A stretch of 20,606 nt of DNA from a bacterium UBP11_UBA4055 (GTDB lineage Bacteria > UBA4055): positions 1-20,606 of the forward strand of contig DFZN01000037.1 in the NCBI GenBank assembly GCA_002382735.1, given 5' to 3'. Made by a program: the position numbers and the translations under genes. Below the pieces are notes generated by a model. It ran no database searches, was not told where the DNA came from, and saw only the letters and a program-made list of their open reading frames with translations. This document shows positions 1 through 6,902 of the stretch, in pieces. Numbering within the stretch: the first letter of the stretch is position 1; the number at the start of each line of letters is the position of its first letter.

Positions 1-56
1 TGAGCGGCAGATTTAAAGGAATTCCTGTGATTAATGATGTTGAGTTGGAATTCTAA
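1..56 (+). CDS. C-terminal end of an upstream gene, probably the RloA/AbiLi-like AAA ATPase
   Basis: Only the last 17 full codons are in the window. Read from position 3 they end in SGRFKGIPVINDVELEF and a TAA stop at 54-56. The stop is followed with no gap by the ATG of the RloB-like gene at 57, which suggests one operon with coupled translation. The partner of RloB-family proteins (RloA in Campylobacter, AbiLi in Lactococcus) is an AAA-type ATPase encoded directly upstream. The GRF..IP ending resembles tails I recall from that ATPase group, but this is recollection, not a search. Identity therefore rests mainly on position. The reading frame and stop are directly visible; the product is inferred. 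Confidence 0.5.
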   Translation, partial: SGRFKGIPVINDVELEF

Positions 57-668
57 ATGTCTATACCTGTAAATAAACGGATTTTAATTTTAACGGAAGA
101 TGAAAAGTCTTCAAAATACTATTTTAATGCTTTTAAAAAAGATGAGAAATTGAGAAGAGATTTAGGCTCAGTTAATGTAGATGTATTTCATCCTAAAGAT
201 TACAGTCCTTTAGGATTGGTAAACGATGCAAAAGAGAGAAAGAATAAAGCAATCAGAGAGCGTAATAAGTATAATGAAATTTGGATTGTTCTCGATAGAG
301 ACGGACATAAAAATTTTCCAGAAGCACTGGACAAAGCAAAAGCGAACCAAATAAATGTTGCTCTATCGATCAAATGTTTTGAATACTGGGTATTGCTGCA
401 TTTTGAGAAAACTACAAAACCATTTCATAAATGCGATGATATTATAAAATATATAAAGAAAAACCATCTAAATGATTATTCAAAATCTTATTGTTGTTAT
501 GAATTACTCAAAGATAAAGTCGATGAAGCTATAAAGCGTGGCGAATGGGTAGTAAAGCAATGTAAAAAAGATATAGATTCGGGCATAAAAGTGTATGATC
601 TTGCGGCTTATACTAATGTGCATGAACTGGTACGGAAGTTAGTTGATCCTAAGAAGTATTTTATTTGA
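57..668 (+). CDS. rloB: RloB-like protein (AbiLii family, TOPRIM-like putative abortive-infection effector)
   Basis: This 203-residue protein carries the usual landmarks of the RloB family. A hydrophobic strand ends in TEDEKSSKYYF (E14, E16), the family position usually written TEG.kTE..YF. The strand IWIVLDRDGH follows with D80 and D82, then CFEYWVLLHF (residues 107-116), matching the family FE.W.LLHF signature. An acidic residue on the first strand plus a later DxD is the pattern of a TOPRIM metal site, so a nuclease or nucleotide-cleaving role is plausible but unproven. RloA/RloB genes were named as restriction-linked ORFs, and the same pair forms the AbiL phage-exclusion system. The start is fixed by TAA-ATG abutment with the upstream gene. 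The gene is AT-rich (27-32% GC in two 60-base lines that I counted) against visibly higher GC in the genes to the right. No terminator is evident in the 127 bp that follow. Confidence 0.8.
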   Translation: MSIPVNKRILILTEDEKSSKYYFNAFKKDEKLRRDLGSVNVDVFHPKDYSPLGLVNDAKERKNKAIRERNKYNEIWIVLDRDGHKNFPEALDKAKANQINVALSIKCFEYWVLLHFEKTTKPFHKCDDIIKYIKKNHLNDYSKSYCCYELLKDKVDEAIKRGEWVVKQCKKDIDSGIKVYDLAAYTNVHELVRKLVDPKKYFI

Positions 669-795
669 AAAATAAGAACTCTCAATAAAAATCAATAGAT
701 AATGCTTTCTACCTGTTTTGATCTAATTCAAGCCGATACTCAGTTGATTGTCCGAAAACAGCGCTTAATTGGATAGCCGTTCTATGCGGTTTAGG

Positions 796-2340
796 TCACC
801 TGAATATCTTCAGTTTCTGGCCGATCATGAGATTATCGGAGTAAAGGTCGTTGTCTGTTTTTATCTTATTTATTGAAGTTCCGAATTCTCTCGCTATTCC
901 CGACAGAGTGTCCCCGCTTTTGACGGTATATATGTCCGCGCTGCCCGAATACAGGTTTTCCGAAACTGAATTTCTTGAAACTATCAGTTTCTGTCCGATC
1001 AGTATCTTATCCGACCTGAGGTTGTTCATAGCCTTGAGCTCAGCGACGGACATTCCGTGAGCTTTTGCTATCTTGCCAAGGCTGTCGCCTTTTCTTACAA
1101 TGTAATTGTCTATCGGGGATGAAGTCTTTTTCAGCAGCGTTTTGCTCACTTTTTCAACCAGATCGGCGTCAGGTACGCTTCCTGCAGGGACCAGTATTTT
1201 AAACTCGCCGGGCGGTATTATTACTTTATTAAGAGGAGTATATTTGGCCCGCCTGAATTTACTTATTTTTATCCACGGGTTGATCTCGTAAACTTCAGCC
1301 AAAGTAGTTCCCTGAGCCTTTGCCCAGTCTTTCAGTTCGTGATACCCTTTTGAAACGACTTTCACTTCCCTGTATTTCTCAAAAAGCGGTTTTTCGAGAT
1401 CGAATTTTTTCCCGAAGATCTCATTCTGATTTTCGAAGATCAACTTTATTGCGATTGATCTGTAAACATAATAATCAGTTTCTTCAGCACGCATTATTAC
1501 CTTAAAAAAACAGTCTGCCCCCTGACTTTTAACATCTCTGAGCACATTACCGATACCGGCGTTATAAGCGCACATAGCCAGAAGCCAGTCGTCTATACCG
1601 TTCTTCAAAAGTTCAGAATGATTGGTTTTAAGAAGTTTAGCGGCGGCCTCAGTGGATTTGAAAATGTCCCTTCTTTCGTCTATATAGTCGGTGATATTCA
1701 GTCCGAAGCCTTTTGCTGTTTTCGGCATGAACTGCCAGATGCCTGCCGCACCTGCGTGAGAAGTTGCGTTCGGGTTAAGGCCGCTTTCGGCAATTGACAG
1801 ATATTTTATGTCTTCGGGGATTTCGTATTCTTTGAAAACTTTATCGAAATAAGGAAAATATTCTCCACTTCTCGGGATGTATCGGGATGCCGCTTTGATC
1901 TCATTTTTGAATATATTCTGAAGTTTATCATAAGCCCTGTCGCTGGAGAGGTCAACTTCATATCCCGCAAAACTGTATTTTCTCGGAATCTCGAAATCCT
2001 CGTTCACCATTGTCATTGAGCCGTAATAACTCAATTCCGCTTCGAGCGAGTCGATCTTGAAAAGAAGGTAAGACTGGTTCTCGTTGAGAGATTCGATGAC
2101 AGAATAAAGAGAATCAAACGGGGAGATCGTATATAAGCTGTCAGGAACTTCGGCCTCTGAATATTCTGTTTCTTGTGCGGAGTCGCTGACTGTCAGAGTG
2201 TCGAAAAGGGGGATGTCAGTGCCGGTACCTAAGCCCGCAGAAAAGCCGGTGTCATTTATGTAACTGGAATTGCCGCAACCTGCAAGTGTAATAATTATGA
2301 CAGGTACGCAGACCTTTAGAATTTTTTTTACATACTTCAT
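796..2340 (-). CDS. mltD: Membrane-bound lytic murein transglycosylase, MltD-like, with LysM repeats
   Basis: This 514-residue protein should cleave the MurNAc-GlcNAc bond of peptidoglycan, forming 1,6-anhydro ends, from an outer-membrane anchor. A lipoprotein signal peptide ends in the lipobox LAGC with Cys22 as the lipidated residue. The SLT domain covers about residues 160-290: catalytic Glu185 lies in SIAESGLNP, followed by the hallmark GAAGIWQFMPKTAK and CAYNAGIGNV. Two clear C-terminal LysM repeats bind glycan (about 412-456 and 469-514). A weaker LysM-like stretch precedes them (about 330-375). This architecture and length fit the MltD family. The start is the ATG directly before a good signal peptide. 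Upstream lie a divergent 207-bp intergenic region and rpsO. No strong Shine-Dalgarno and no clear promoter were found, so it is likely monocistronic with uncertain control. The function call is firm; the exact symbol is by domain architecture. Confidence 0.9.
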   Translation of the reverse strand: MKYVKKILKVCVPVIIITLAGCGNSSYINDTGFSAGLGTGTDIPLFDTLTVSDSAQETEYSEAEVPDSLYTISPFDSLYSVIESLNENQSYLLFKIDSLEAELSYYGSMTMVNEDFEIPRKYSFAGYEVDLSSDRAYDKLQNIFKNEIKAASRYIPRSGEYFPYFDKVFKEYEIPEDIKYLSIAESGLNPNATSHAGAAGIWQFMPKTAKGFGLNITDYIDERRDIFKSTEAAAKLLKTNHSELLKNGIDDWLLAMCAYNAGIGNVLRDVKSQGADCFFKVIMRAEETDYYVYRSIAIKLIFENQNEIFGKKFDLEKPLFEKYREVKVVSKGYHELKDWAKAQGTTLAEVYEINPWIKISKFRRAKYTPLNKVIIPPGEFKILVPAGSVPDADLVEKVSKTLLKKTSSPIDNYIVRKGDSLGKIAKAHGMSVAELKAMNNLRSDKILIGQKLIVSRNSVSENLYSGSADIYTVKSGDTLSGIAREFGTSINKIKTDNDLYSDNLMIGQKLKIFR

Positions 2341-2439
2341 GAATACTGCACCACTTTCACTTCTTTTTTAATTACATTCGGGGTAAATATAATGGAACGG
2401 ATAAGAAATTCATAGTCCTTTCTCTTTTTTAAGAGATTC

Positions 2440-2468
2440 TTGACAAATTATAAGTTATTTCTTATATT
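2440..2468 (+). promoter_or_regulatory. rpsO promoter
   Basis: TTGACA (2440-2445) is separated by exactly 17 bp from TATATT (2463-2468), which is followed by TG. This is a near-consensus housekeeping promoter. The predicted transcript start near 2475 gives a leader of about 70 nt before the rpsO ATG. The same geometry recurs at four other genes in the window. Confidence 0.8.
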
Positions 2469-2474
2469 TGGCGT

Positions 2475-2543
2475 TCTAAATGATCCCGGCTCGGGTGCGA
2501 TGATAATATCCATACTGGGCGGTGATCTGAAAAAATAAGGAGA
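2475..2543 (+). promoter_or_regulatory. rpsO 5' leader, candidate S15 autoregulatory RNA
   Basis: The leader can form a hairpin CCCG (2485-2488)/CGGG (2492-2495). It also offers a competing pairing of CCCGG (2485-2489) with CTGGG (2515-2519), counting one G-U, plus self-complementary GATC segments at 2482-2485 and 2524-2527. Mutually exclusive helices upstream of AAGGAG (2537-2542) fit the known habit of S15 binding its own leader to block translation. The structures known in other phyla differ from one another, so this is inference from pairing only. Confidence 0.35.
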
Positions 2544-2547
2544 AAAA

Positions 2548-2820
2548 ATGTTATCCTCAGAAGAAAAACAGGAGATCATTAAAAAGTACGGAGTTAATCC
2601 GAACGATTCAGGAAGAGCTGAAGTTCAGATAGTACTGATCTCAACAAGGGTGAAAGGCCTGACACAACACCTGATCGCCAACAAAAAAGACAATCACTCA
2701 AGGAGAGGTTTAAGGCTGATGCTGGGAAAAAGAAGCAAGCTGCTCAAATATCTCAGAAAGACCGACATTGAAAGGTACAGGAATCTTATAAAGGACCTTG
2801 AACTGAAAGACAGATACTAA
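2548..2820 (+). CDS. rpsO: 30S ribosomal protein S15
   Basis: This 90-residue protein is almost the standard S15 length (89). It shows the family pattern throughout: an N-terminal helix with the DSGRAEVQIVLIS segment, TQHL, the basic NKKDNHSRRGLRLMLGKRSKLLKYL block that contacts the 16S rRNA central domain, and a C-terminal helix. S15 is a primary binder that nucleates the small-subunit platform. The ATG sits 5 nt after a clear AAGGAG. The gene is flanked by its own promoter (2440) and terminator (2829), so it appears monocistronic. The pnp gene that follows rpsO in many bacteria is absent here; the convergent PBP2 gene ends 3 bp past the rpsO stop. Confidence 0.97.
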   Translation: MLSSEEKQEIIKKYGVNPNDSGRAEVQIVLISTRVKGLTQHLIANKKDNHSRRGLRLMLGKRSKLLKYLRKTDIERYRNLIKDLELKDRY

Positions 2821-2823
2821 AGT

Positions 2824-4569
2824 CTATTGCCCCGCTTCGAGCGGGGCTTTTTTATTTTTGACCCAGTATTCAAAAATATCTCTCGTTACTGCGGCAGCGG
2901 CGGTTCCGTGCTTTCCGTGTTCTTCGAATACGGTCACGGCAATTTCAGGTGCGCTATACGGACCGTAAGCAGTGAACCAGGCGTGGTCGTCACCGTGCGG
3001 GTTCTGCGCTGTGCCGGTCTTGCCGGCAAATTCGATCAGGCTGCTCTTAGCGGAATAAGCGGTCCCGCCTTTCACATTTACAACATAGTCCATAGCTTTT
3101 CTGACAGTATCAAGTACTTTGGGTTCGAATTTAATTGTGTCTGGAGCTGTTTTTTCAAAATATTCAAAGTCTCCTTCCTCACCGTGTTTCAGTAGCAGGT
3201 GAGGTGTAAGTCTGATACCGCCGTTAGCTATCATCGATGTATAGTTCGCTATCTGGAGAGGAGTGGTCAATATCTCACCCTGTCCGATCATAAGGTTCGC
3301 GTATCTTCCGGTCAGATCGCCTTTTATCCTCTTGGAATAATATTCTTTATCGGGAACCAGACCGCTCCTTTCATATTTAAGGTCTATGCCTGTTCTTGAA
3401 CCGAATCCCAGAGACTCCAGGGTATTTTTCCATCTGTCGAGATCGATATTTAACGCTATATCGTAAAAATAAGTGTCGCAGGAAAGCATGAGAGCCAGGG
3501 TGAGGTTCACATCTCCGTGACCTGTTCTGAGCCAGCACCTGATAAACCTGTTGCCGATCTGCATTCCTCCCGGGCAGTGCACTTTGTCATTCAGTTTCTT
3601 TATACCCTGATCGAATGCGGCAAAGACTGTGGCCATTTTGATCACCGATCCGGGCGGATAGAGCCCCATAATAGCTTTATTATAAAGAGGTTTTCTTGGA
3701 TCTTCTGACCATTTTTTCCACTCTTCTTTCGAGAGCCTTCTTGAAAACATTTCAAGCGGGAAGTCAGGCTTGCTGGCAAGAGCAAGAATTTCTCCCGTCC
3801 TGCAGTCCTGAACTATGGCGGTCCCGGTCTTATTTCTGAGCAGTTTTTCGATGTACTGCTGAAGCTCTATATCTATGGTCAAATAAACATCTCTTCCTTT
3901 AACGGCTTCCTTCCACTCCTCTTTTTTATAATCAGAGATCTTATTTCCCTTCACATCCTTTATCTCTTTATAGAAGCCTTTTTCACCTCTCATTATCCTA
4001 TCATAAATATATTCGATACCCTCTTTTCCTATCAGGTCCCCGTATGAGATATCTTCCGTCACTTCGTCTCTTTCCCTTGCCTCACCCAGGTATCCGATTA
4101 TATGAGGAGCCGAAACGATCAGAAATTTCCTTGTCCATTCCTTTTTTATCTGAATGCCTCTTAGACCGCTCTTCATTTCGGAGAGAGCCGAATATACAGA
4201 AAAATCAATGTTCCTCTGAAGCCTGTAGTACCTGTCAGCATAAACATTGGGGTCTGTTAATTCTCTGATGACAGAATCTCTTTCCAGTTCAAGCCTTTCA
4301 GTTACAAATTCTATTGCTCTCTCATTTTTTAAAAATTGTTCTGGAACTACATACATATTATAGGCATACTGGTTATCGATGAGAAGCTTTCCGTTCCGGT
4401 CAAAAATTCTTCCCCGTGACGGTTCGGTTATCACTGTCCTTACGCGGTTCAGTTCGGATCTCAGCTTCAGCCTTTCGTCGAAATACTGAAGATAGATCAC
4501 CCTCAACAGAATGACGGCAAAAAGCACCAGAGACATATAAAAAAAGTATTTTACTCTCGAACTGTTCAT
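2824..4569 (-). CDS. mrdA: Penicillin-binding protein 2, elongasome transpeptidase
   Basis: This 581-residue class B PBP cross-links peptidoglycan during side-wall growth, working with MreBCD and a SEDS glycosyltransferase. An N-terminal signal anchor spans about residues 8-27, followed by a pedestal domain containing SRGRIFDRNG. The transpeptidase motifs are complete: Ser308-V-I-K311 (nucleophile, in PPGSVIKMA), S363-C-D365 (the SxD variant known from PBP2), and K517-T-G519 in AGKTGTAQ. It is slightly shorter than E. coli PBP2 (633). It starts 1 bp after the mreD stop and is the last gene of the leftward operon. No rodA follows, although rodA often neighbours mrdA. The C-terminal tail KAPLEAGQ is encoded by the reverse complement of the rpsO terminator, so the two genes share this DNA. 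The transpeptidase call is certain and the PBP2 class is strongly supported by the mre context. Confidence 0.95.
   Translation of the reverse strand: MNSSRVKYFFYMSLVLFAVILLRVIYLQYFDERLKLRSELNRVRTVITEPSRGRIFDRNGKLLIDNQYAYNMYVVPEQFLKNERAIEFVTERLELERDSVIRELTDPNVYADRYYRLQRNIDFSVYSALSEMKSGLRGIQIKKEWTRKFLIVSAPHIIGYLGEARERDEVTEDISYGDLIGKEGIEYIYDRIMRGEKGFYKEIKDVKGNKISDYKKEEWKEAVKGRDVYLTIDIELQQYIEKLLRNKTGTAIVQDCRTGEILALASKPDFPLEMFSRRLSKEEWKKWSEDPRKPLYNKAIMGLYPPGSVIKMATVFAAFDQGIKKLNDKVHCPGGMQIGNRFIRCWLRTGHGDVNLTLALMLSCDTYFYDIALNIDLDRWKNTLESLGFGSRTGIDLKYERSGLVPDKEYYSKRIKGDLTGRYANLMIGQGEILTTPLQIANYTSMIANGGIRLTPHLLLKHGEEGDFEYFEKTAPDTIKFEPKVLDTVRKAMDYVVNVKGGTAYSAKSSLIEFAGKTGTAQNPHGDDHAWFTAYGPYSAPEIAVTVFEEHGKHGTAAAAVTRDIFEYWVKNKKAPLEAGQ
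2829..2853 (+). terminator. Intrinsic terminator of rpsO
   Basis: A perfect 8-bp GC-rich stem, GCCCCGCT (2829-2836)/AGCGGGGC (2840-2847) with loop TCG, is followed by six T residues (2848-2853). The U-tract exists only in the rightward direction, so it should act on rpsO transcripts and not on the leftward mrdA transcript. The whole hairpin lies within the last codons of mrdA. Confidence 0.93.
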
Positions 4570-4570
4570 T

Positions 4571-5038
4571 CTACCTGGTCGGTTTAAGTGTCTGAAATAC
4601 TATTGCAGCGGTCATTGTATAGATCGCGCACGGAATTATTATGAACGCAAGATTCTTTAAAAAAGGTGTTGACGAGGATGTGACAGTATATATCAGGAAT
4701 GAAGAAAATGAGACTGAATAAATGTAAAGGAGCGTCCTTTTATAAGAGGGGGTATAAACAGACGCCCTTTTGTAGAATGAGACGAAAAAACAGACCAGTG
4801 AGTATGTAAGGGACGAAATGCCTATTACATCTCCTGCGATCACATCTGTTATAAGCCCTGAAGAGAATCCCCAAGCGAGAGATACCTGCGGTCTGGGGTC
4901 GTGAAGGGCTCTTCTGATCAGGAACACAAGAAGTATATCAGGTTTGATACCGAATATTGAATAAAGGTCTGAATATCTTATACTTATCCAGATTATAAGG
5001 AGCAGAAATACGGCGAATTTAACATGCTGCCTGATCAT
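4571..5038 (-). CDS. mreD: Rod shape-determining membrane protein MreD
   Basis: This 155-residue hydrophobic protein has about four to five predicted membrane segments, including residues 8-20, 60-90 and two near the C-terminus. Family features include IKPDILLVFLI near the N-terminus and the WGFSSGLITDVIAGDVIGISSLTY region, which matches the conserved G...D...G..G core of MreD. MreD is an inner-membrane part of the elongasome that modulates MreC activation of PBP2. Its ATG overlaps the mreC stop as ATGA (5035-5038), indicating coupled translation, and mrdA begins 1 bp after its stop. Identification depends about equally on the sequence pattern and the mreB-mreC-mreD-mrdA order. Confidence 0.9.
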   Translation of the reverse strand: MIRQHVKFAVFLLLIIWISIRYSDLYSIFGIKPDILLVFLIRRALHDPRPQVSLAWGFSSGLITDVIAGDVIGISSLTYSLVCFFVSFYKRASVYTPSYKRTLLYIYSVSFSSFLIYTVTSSSTPFLKNLAFIIIPCAIYTMTAAIVFQTLKPTR

Positions 5039-5826
5039 TTACCCTTGATCCTTTTCATTACAAAAACATCTTCTATGTTCTCCATGTCCTGAGCGAATGA
5101 GATCTTTATTTTTTTATTTATCGTAGCCGAAGAATCTGATACTGAAATTACCGTTCCTATCAGGAGGTCGGGAGGGAATAATTCGGAAAAATCTGCCGTA
5201 TATATTTTCTCGCCGGTATTTACCAAAACGCCCTTTGCGATCTCCTCGATCACCGCGGTTGTCTGACCGTCGGGGTTCATGATGCCGTACGCCCTGTTTA
5301 TTTCGGTCCTTACAGCGATTTTTCCCGCTCTGCCTGATATAAGCGATACTTTAGATACTTTATTCCCGGAACTCTCGATCATTCCTATAAGTCCCGCTTC
5401 TGTAAGAACTGCGTCACCCGGAGAAACCCCCTTTTCTTCTCCCGCATTTATCAGCAGGGTCGAATTCGAGCTCCCCGGTGATCTTCCCGCGAATCTTGCA
5501 TAAATAAATTCAAAGGAGTCTCGTTTCTGTATCGAAAGCATTGATCTGAGCCTGTAATTCTCCTCAATCGCCGATTCGCTGATCATGGAATTGTTTTCTA
5601 AGTACATTACTCTGGTTTTAAGTTCTGATATTTCCCTCTGCATCGCGCTCTTTTCACGGAATGAGAAATAATCGTAGTTGATCAGGCTGTATGCGTCAAG
5701 TCCGTAAGAACTGAGGGTATCATTGAAAGAGGAATCATTGAACATTATCAAAAAAACAGAAATAAGTACGGCTGCGGACAAAAATATCCATTCTCTGTAT
5801 ATAACATATCTCGGTGTTGTCTTCAT
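5035..5826 (-). CDS. mreC: Rod shape-determining protein MreC
   Basis: This 263-residue bitopic protein has a cytoplasmic N-terminus, one membrane segment (about residues 12-28), a coiled coil with heptad-like leucines (about 57-95, including REISELKTRVMYLENN), and a periplasmic beta-domain. The beta-domain carries the family pattern of INAGEEKGVSPGDAVLTEAGLIG and VSLISGRAGKIAVR. MreC bridges MreB filaments to PBP2 and stimulates PBP2/RodA. The length is within the family range. The start is 23 bp after the mreB stop and has only a weak GAG-type ribosome site; translation may be carried over from mreB. The stop overlaps mreD by 4 bp. Confidence 0.95.
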   Translation of the reverse strand: MKTTPRYVIYREWIFLSAAVLISVFLIMFNDSSFNDTLSSYGLDAYSLINYDYFSFREKSAMQREISELKTRVMYLENNSMISESAIEENYRLRSMLSIQKRDSFEFIYARFAGRSPGSSNSTLLINAGEEKGVSPGDAVLTEAGLIGMIESSGNKVSKVSLISGRAGKIAVRTEINRAYGIMNPDGQTTAVIEEIAKGVLVNTGEKIYTADFSELFPPDLLIGTVISVSDSSATINKKIKISFAQDMENIEDVFVMKRIKGK

Positions 5827-5849
5827 AGATCTCTATTTGAAGATCGGTA

Positions 5850-6878
5850 TCATTCGTTCAGCAGTATTTTGTAGTACTTGTTCATATCCTCAAGAACCTT
5901 TCCCGTTCCCCTTACCACGCATGTCAGCGGGTCTTCGGCCATGATCACCGGAAGGTCGGTTTCCTCCTGCAGCTTTATATCGAGTCCTTTGAGCAGTGCT
6001 CCTCCGCCCGTCAGAACTATTCCGCGGTCTCTGATGTCCGATGAAAGTTCACCGGGAGTTTTTTCGAGAGCGCTCTTTACTGCCTGAACTATAGCGTTGA
6101 CTATAGGCGCGAGCACAGCCCTGATCTCTTCGGATTTTACTTCAGTTTCCTTTGGAAGTCCTGCTATAAGGTCCCTTCCTTTAGCTATCTTTACCAGCTC
6201 TTTTTCCAGCGGCGCCGCAGACCCGATATCGATCTTTATGCTTTCTGCGGTCCTTTCACCGATAAGGAGTTTATGCTCGCTTCTCATATAGTCGATTATC
6301 GCTTCGTTCATTTTATTACCGGCGGTCCGGATCGAATTCTCGGATACTATTCCGCTCAAAGAAATTACGGCTATTTCAGTTGTTCCGCCGCCTATATCGA
6401 CCACCATCGAGCCTTCCGGCTGATCTACAGGCAGTCCTACGCCGAGTGCCGCCGCCATAGGTTCGGATATGAGGAATACTTCTCTGGCTCCGGCGTTCTC
6501 GGCCGCGCTTCTGATTATCCTTTTTTCTGATTTTGTCACTCCTGAAGGCACACAGACTATCATTCTCGGTCTGCCTGTGAAAGCTCCGGTCTTGATCTTT
6601 TTTATGAACTGCCTTATCATTTCCTCGGCGATCTCATCGTCATCTATGACACCGTCTTTCATCGGCCTTATCGTCCTTATGGTTCCGGGAGTTTTTCCCT
6701 CCATGCTTCTGGCTTCATAGCCTATCGCGATAACCTTCTTGAGCCTTTCGTCCCATGTCACGACAGACGGTTCATCCACAACCACACCCCTGCCTTTAAC
6801 ATAAATTAGGGTATTGGCAGTTCCCAAATCGATCGCCACATCATGCGAGAAGAAATTGAATATTGAAAGGAAGTCCAT
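5850..6878 (-). CDS. mreB: Rod shape-determining actin homologue MreB
   Basis: This 342-residue protein is close to the usual 345-347. Actin-fold nucleotide-binding motifs are intact: phosphate-1 loop AIDLGTANTLIY (residues 15-26), VCVPSGVT, phosphate-2 VDIGGGTTEIAVIS starting at about 160, and the adenosine motif TGGGALLKGLD near 290. The N-terminus MDFLSIFNFFS is hydrophobic/amphipathic, as in MreBs that bind the membrane directly. MreB filaments orient lateral wall synthesis. The ATG has an AGGA ribosome site 8 nt upstream and lies 24 bp from the purH stop. That is the longest gap in the operon, but no promoter-like pair is visible in it, so mre expression may depend on read-through from the etf/pur genes. 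Confidence 0.98.
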   Translation of the reverse strand: MDFLSIFNFFSHDVAIDLGTANTLIYVKGRGVVVDEPSVVTWDERLKKVIAIGYEARSMEGKTPGTIRTIRPMKDGVIDDDEIAEEMIRQFIKKIKTGAFTGRPRMIVCVPSGVTKSEKRIIRSAAENAGAREVFLISEPMAAALGVGLPVDQPEGSMVVDIGGGTTEIAVISLSGIVSENSIRTAGNKMNEAIIDYMRSEHKLLIGERTAESIKIDIGSAAPLEKELVKIAKGRDLIAGLPKETEVKSEEIRAVLAPIVNAIVQAVKSALEKTPGELSSDIRDRGIVLTGGGALLKGLDIKLQEETDLPVIMAEDPLTCVVRGTGKVLEDMNKYYKILLNE

Positions 6879-6902
6879 AATTTATCCTGTTTTTAATTTC
6901 AA

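Noticed and set aside
2386..2452. Possible minus-strand -10 boxes for mltD (TATATT at 2391-2386, TATAAT at 2452-2447)
   Set aside because: Neither has a recognisable -35 box at 16-18 bp, and the second overlaps the rpsO -35. The mltD promoter is left unassigned.
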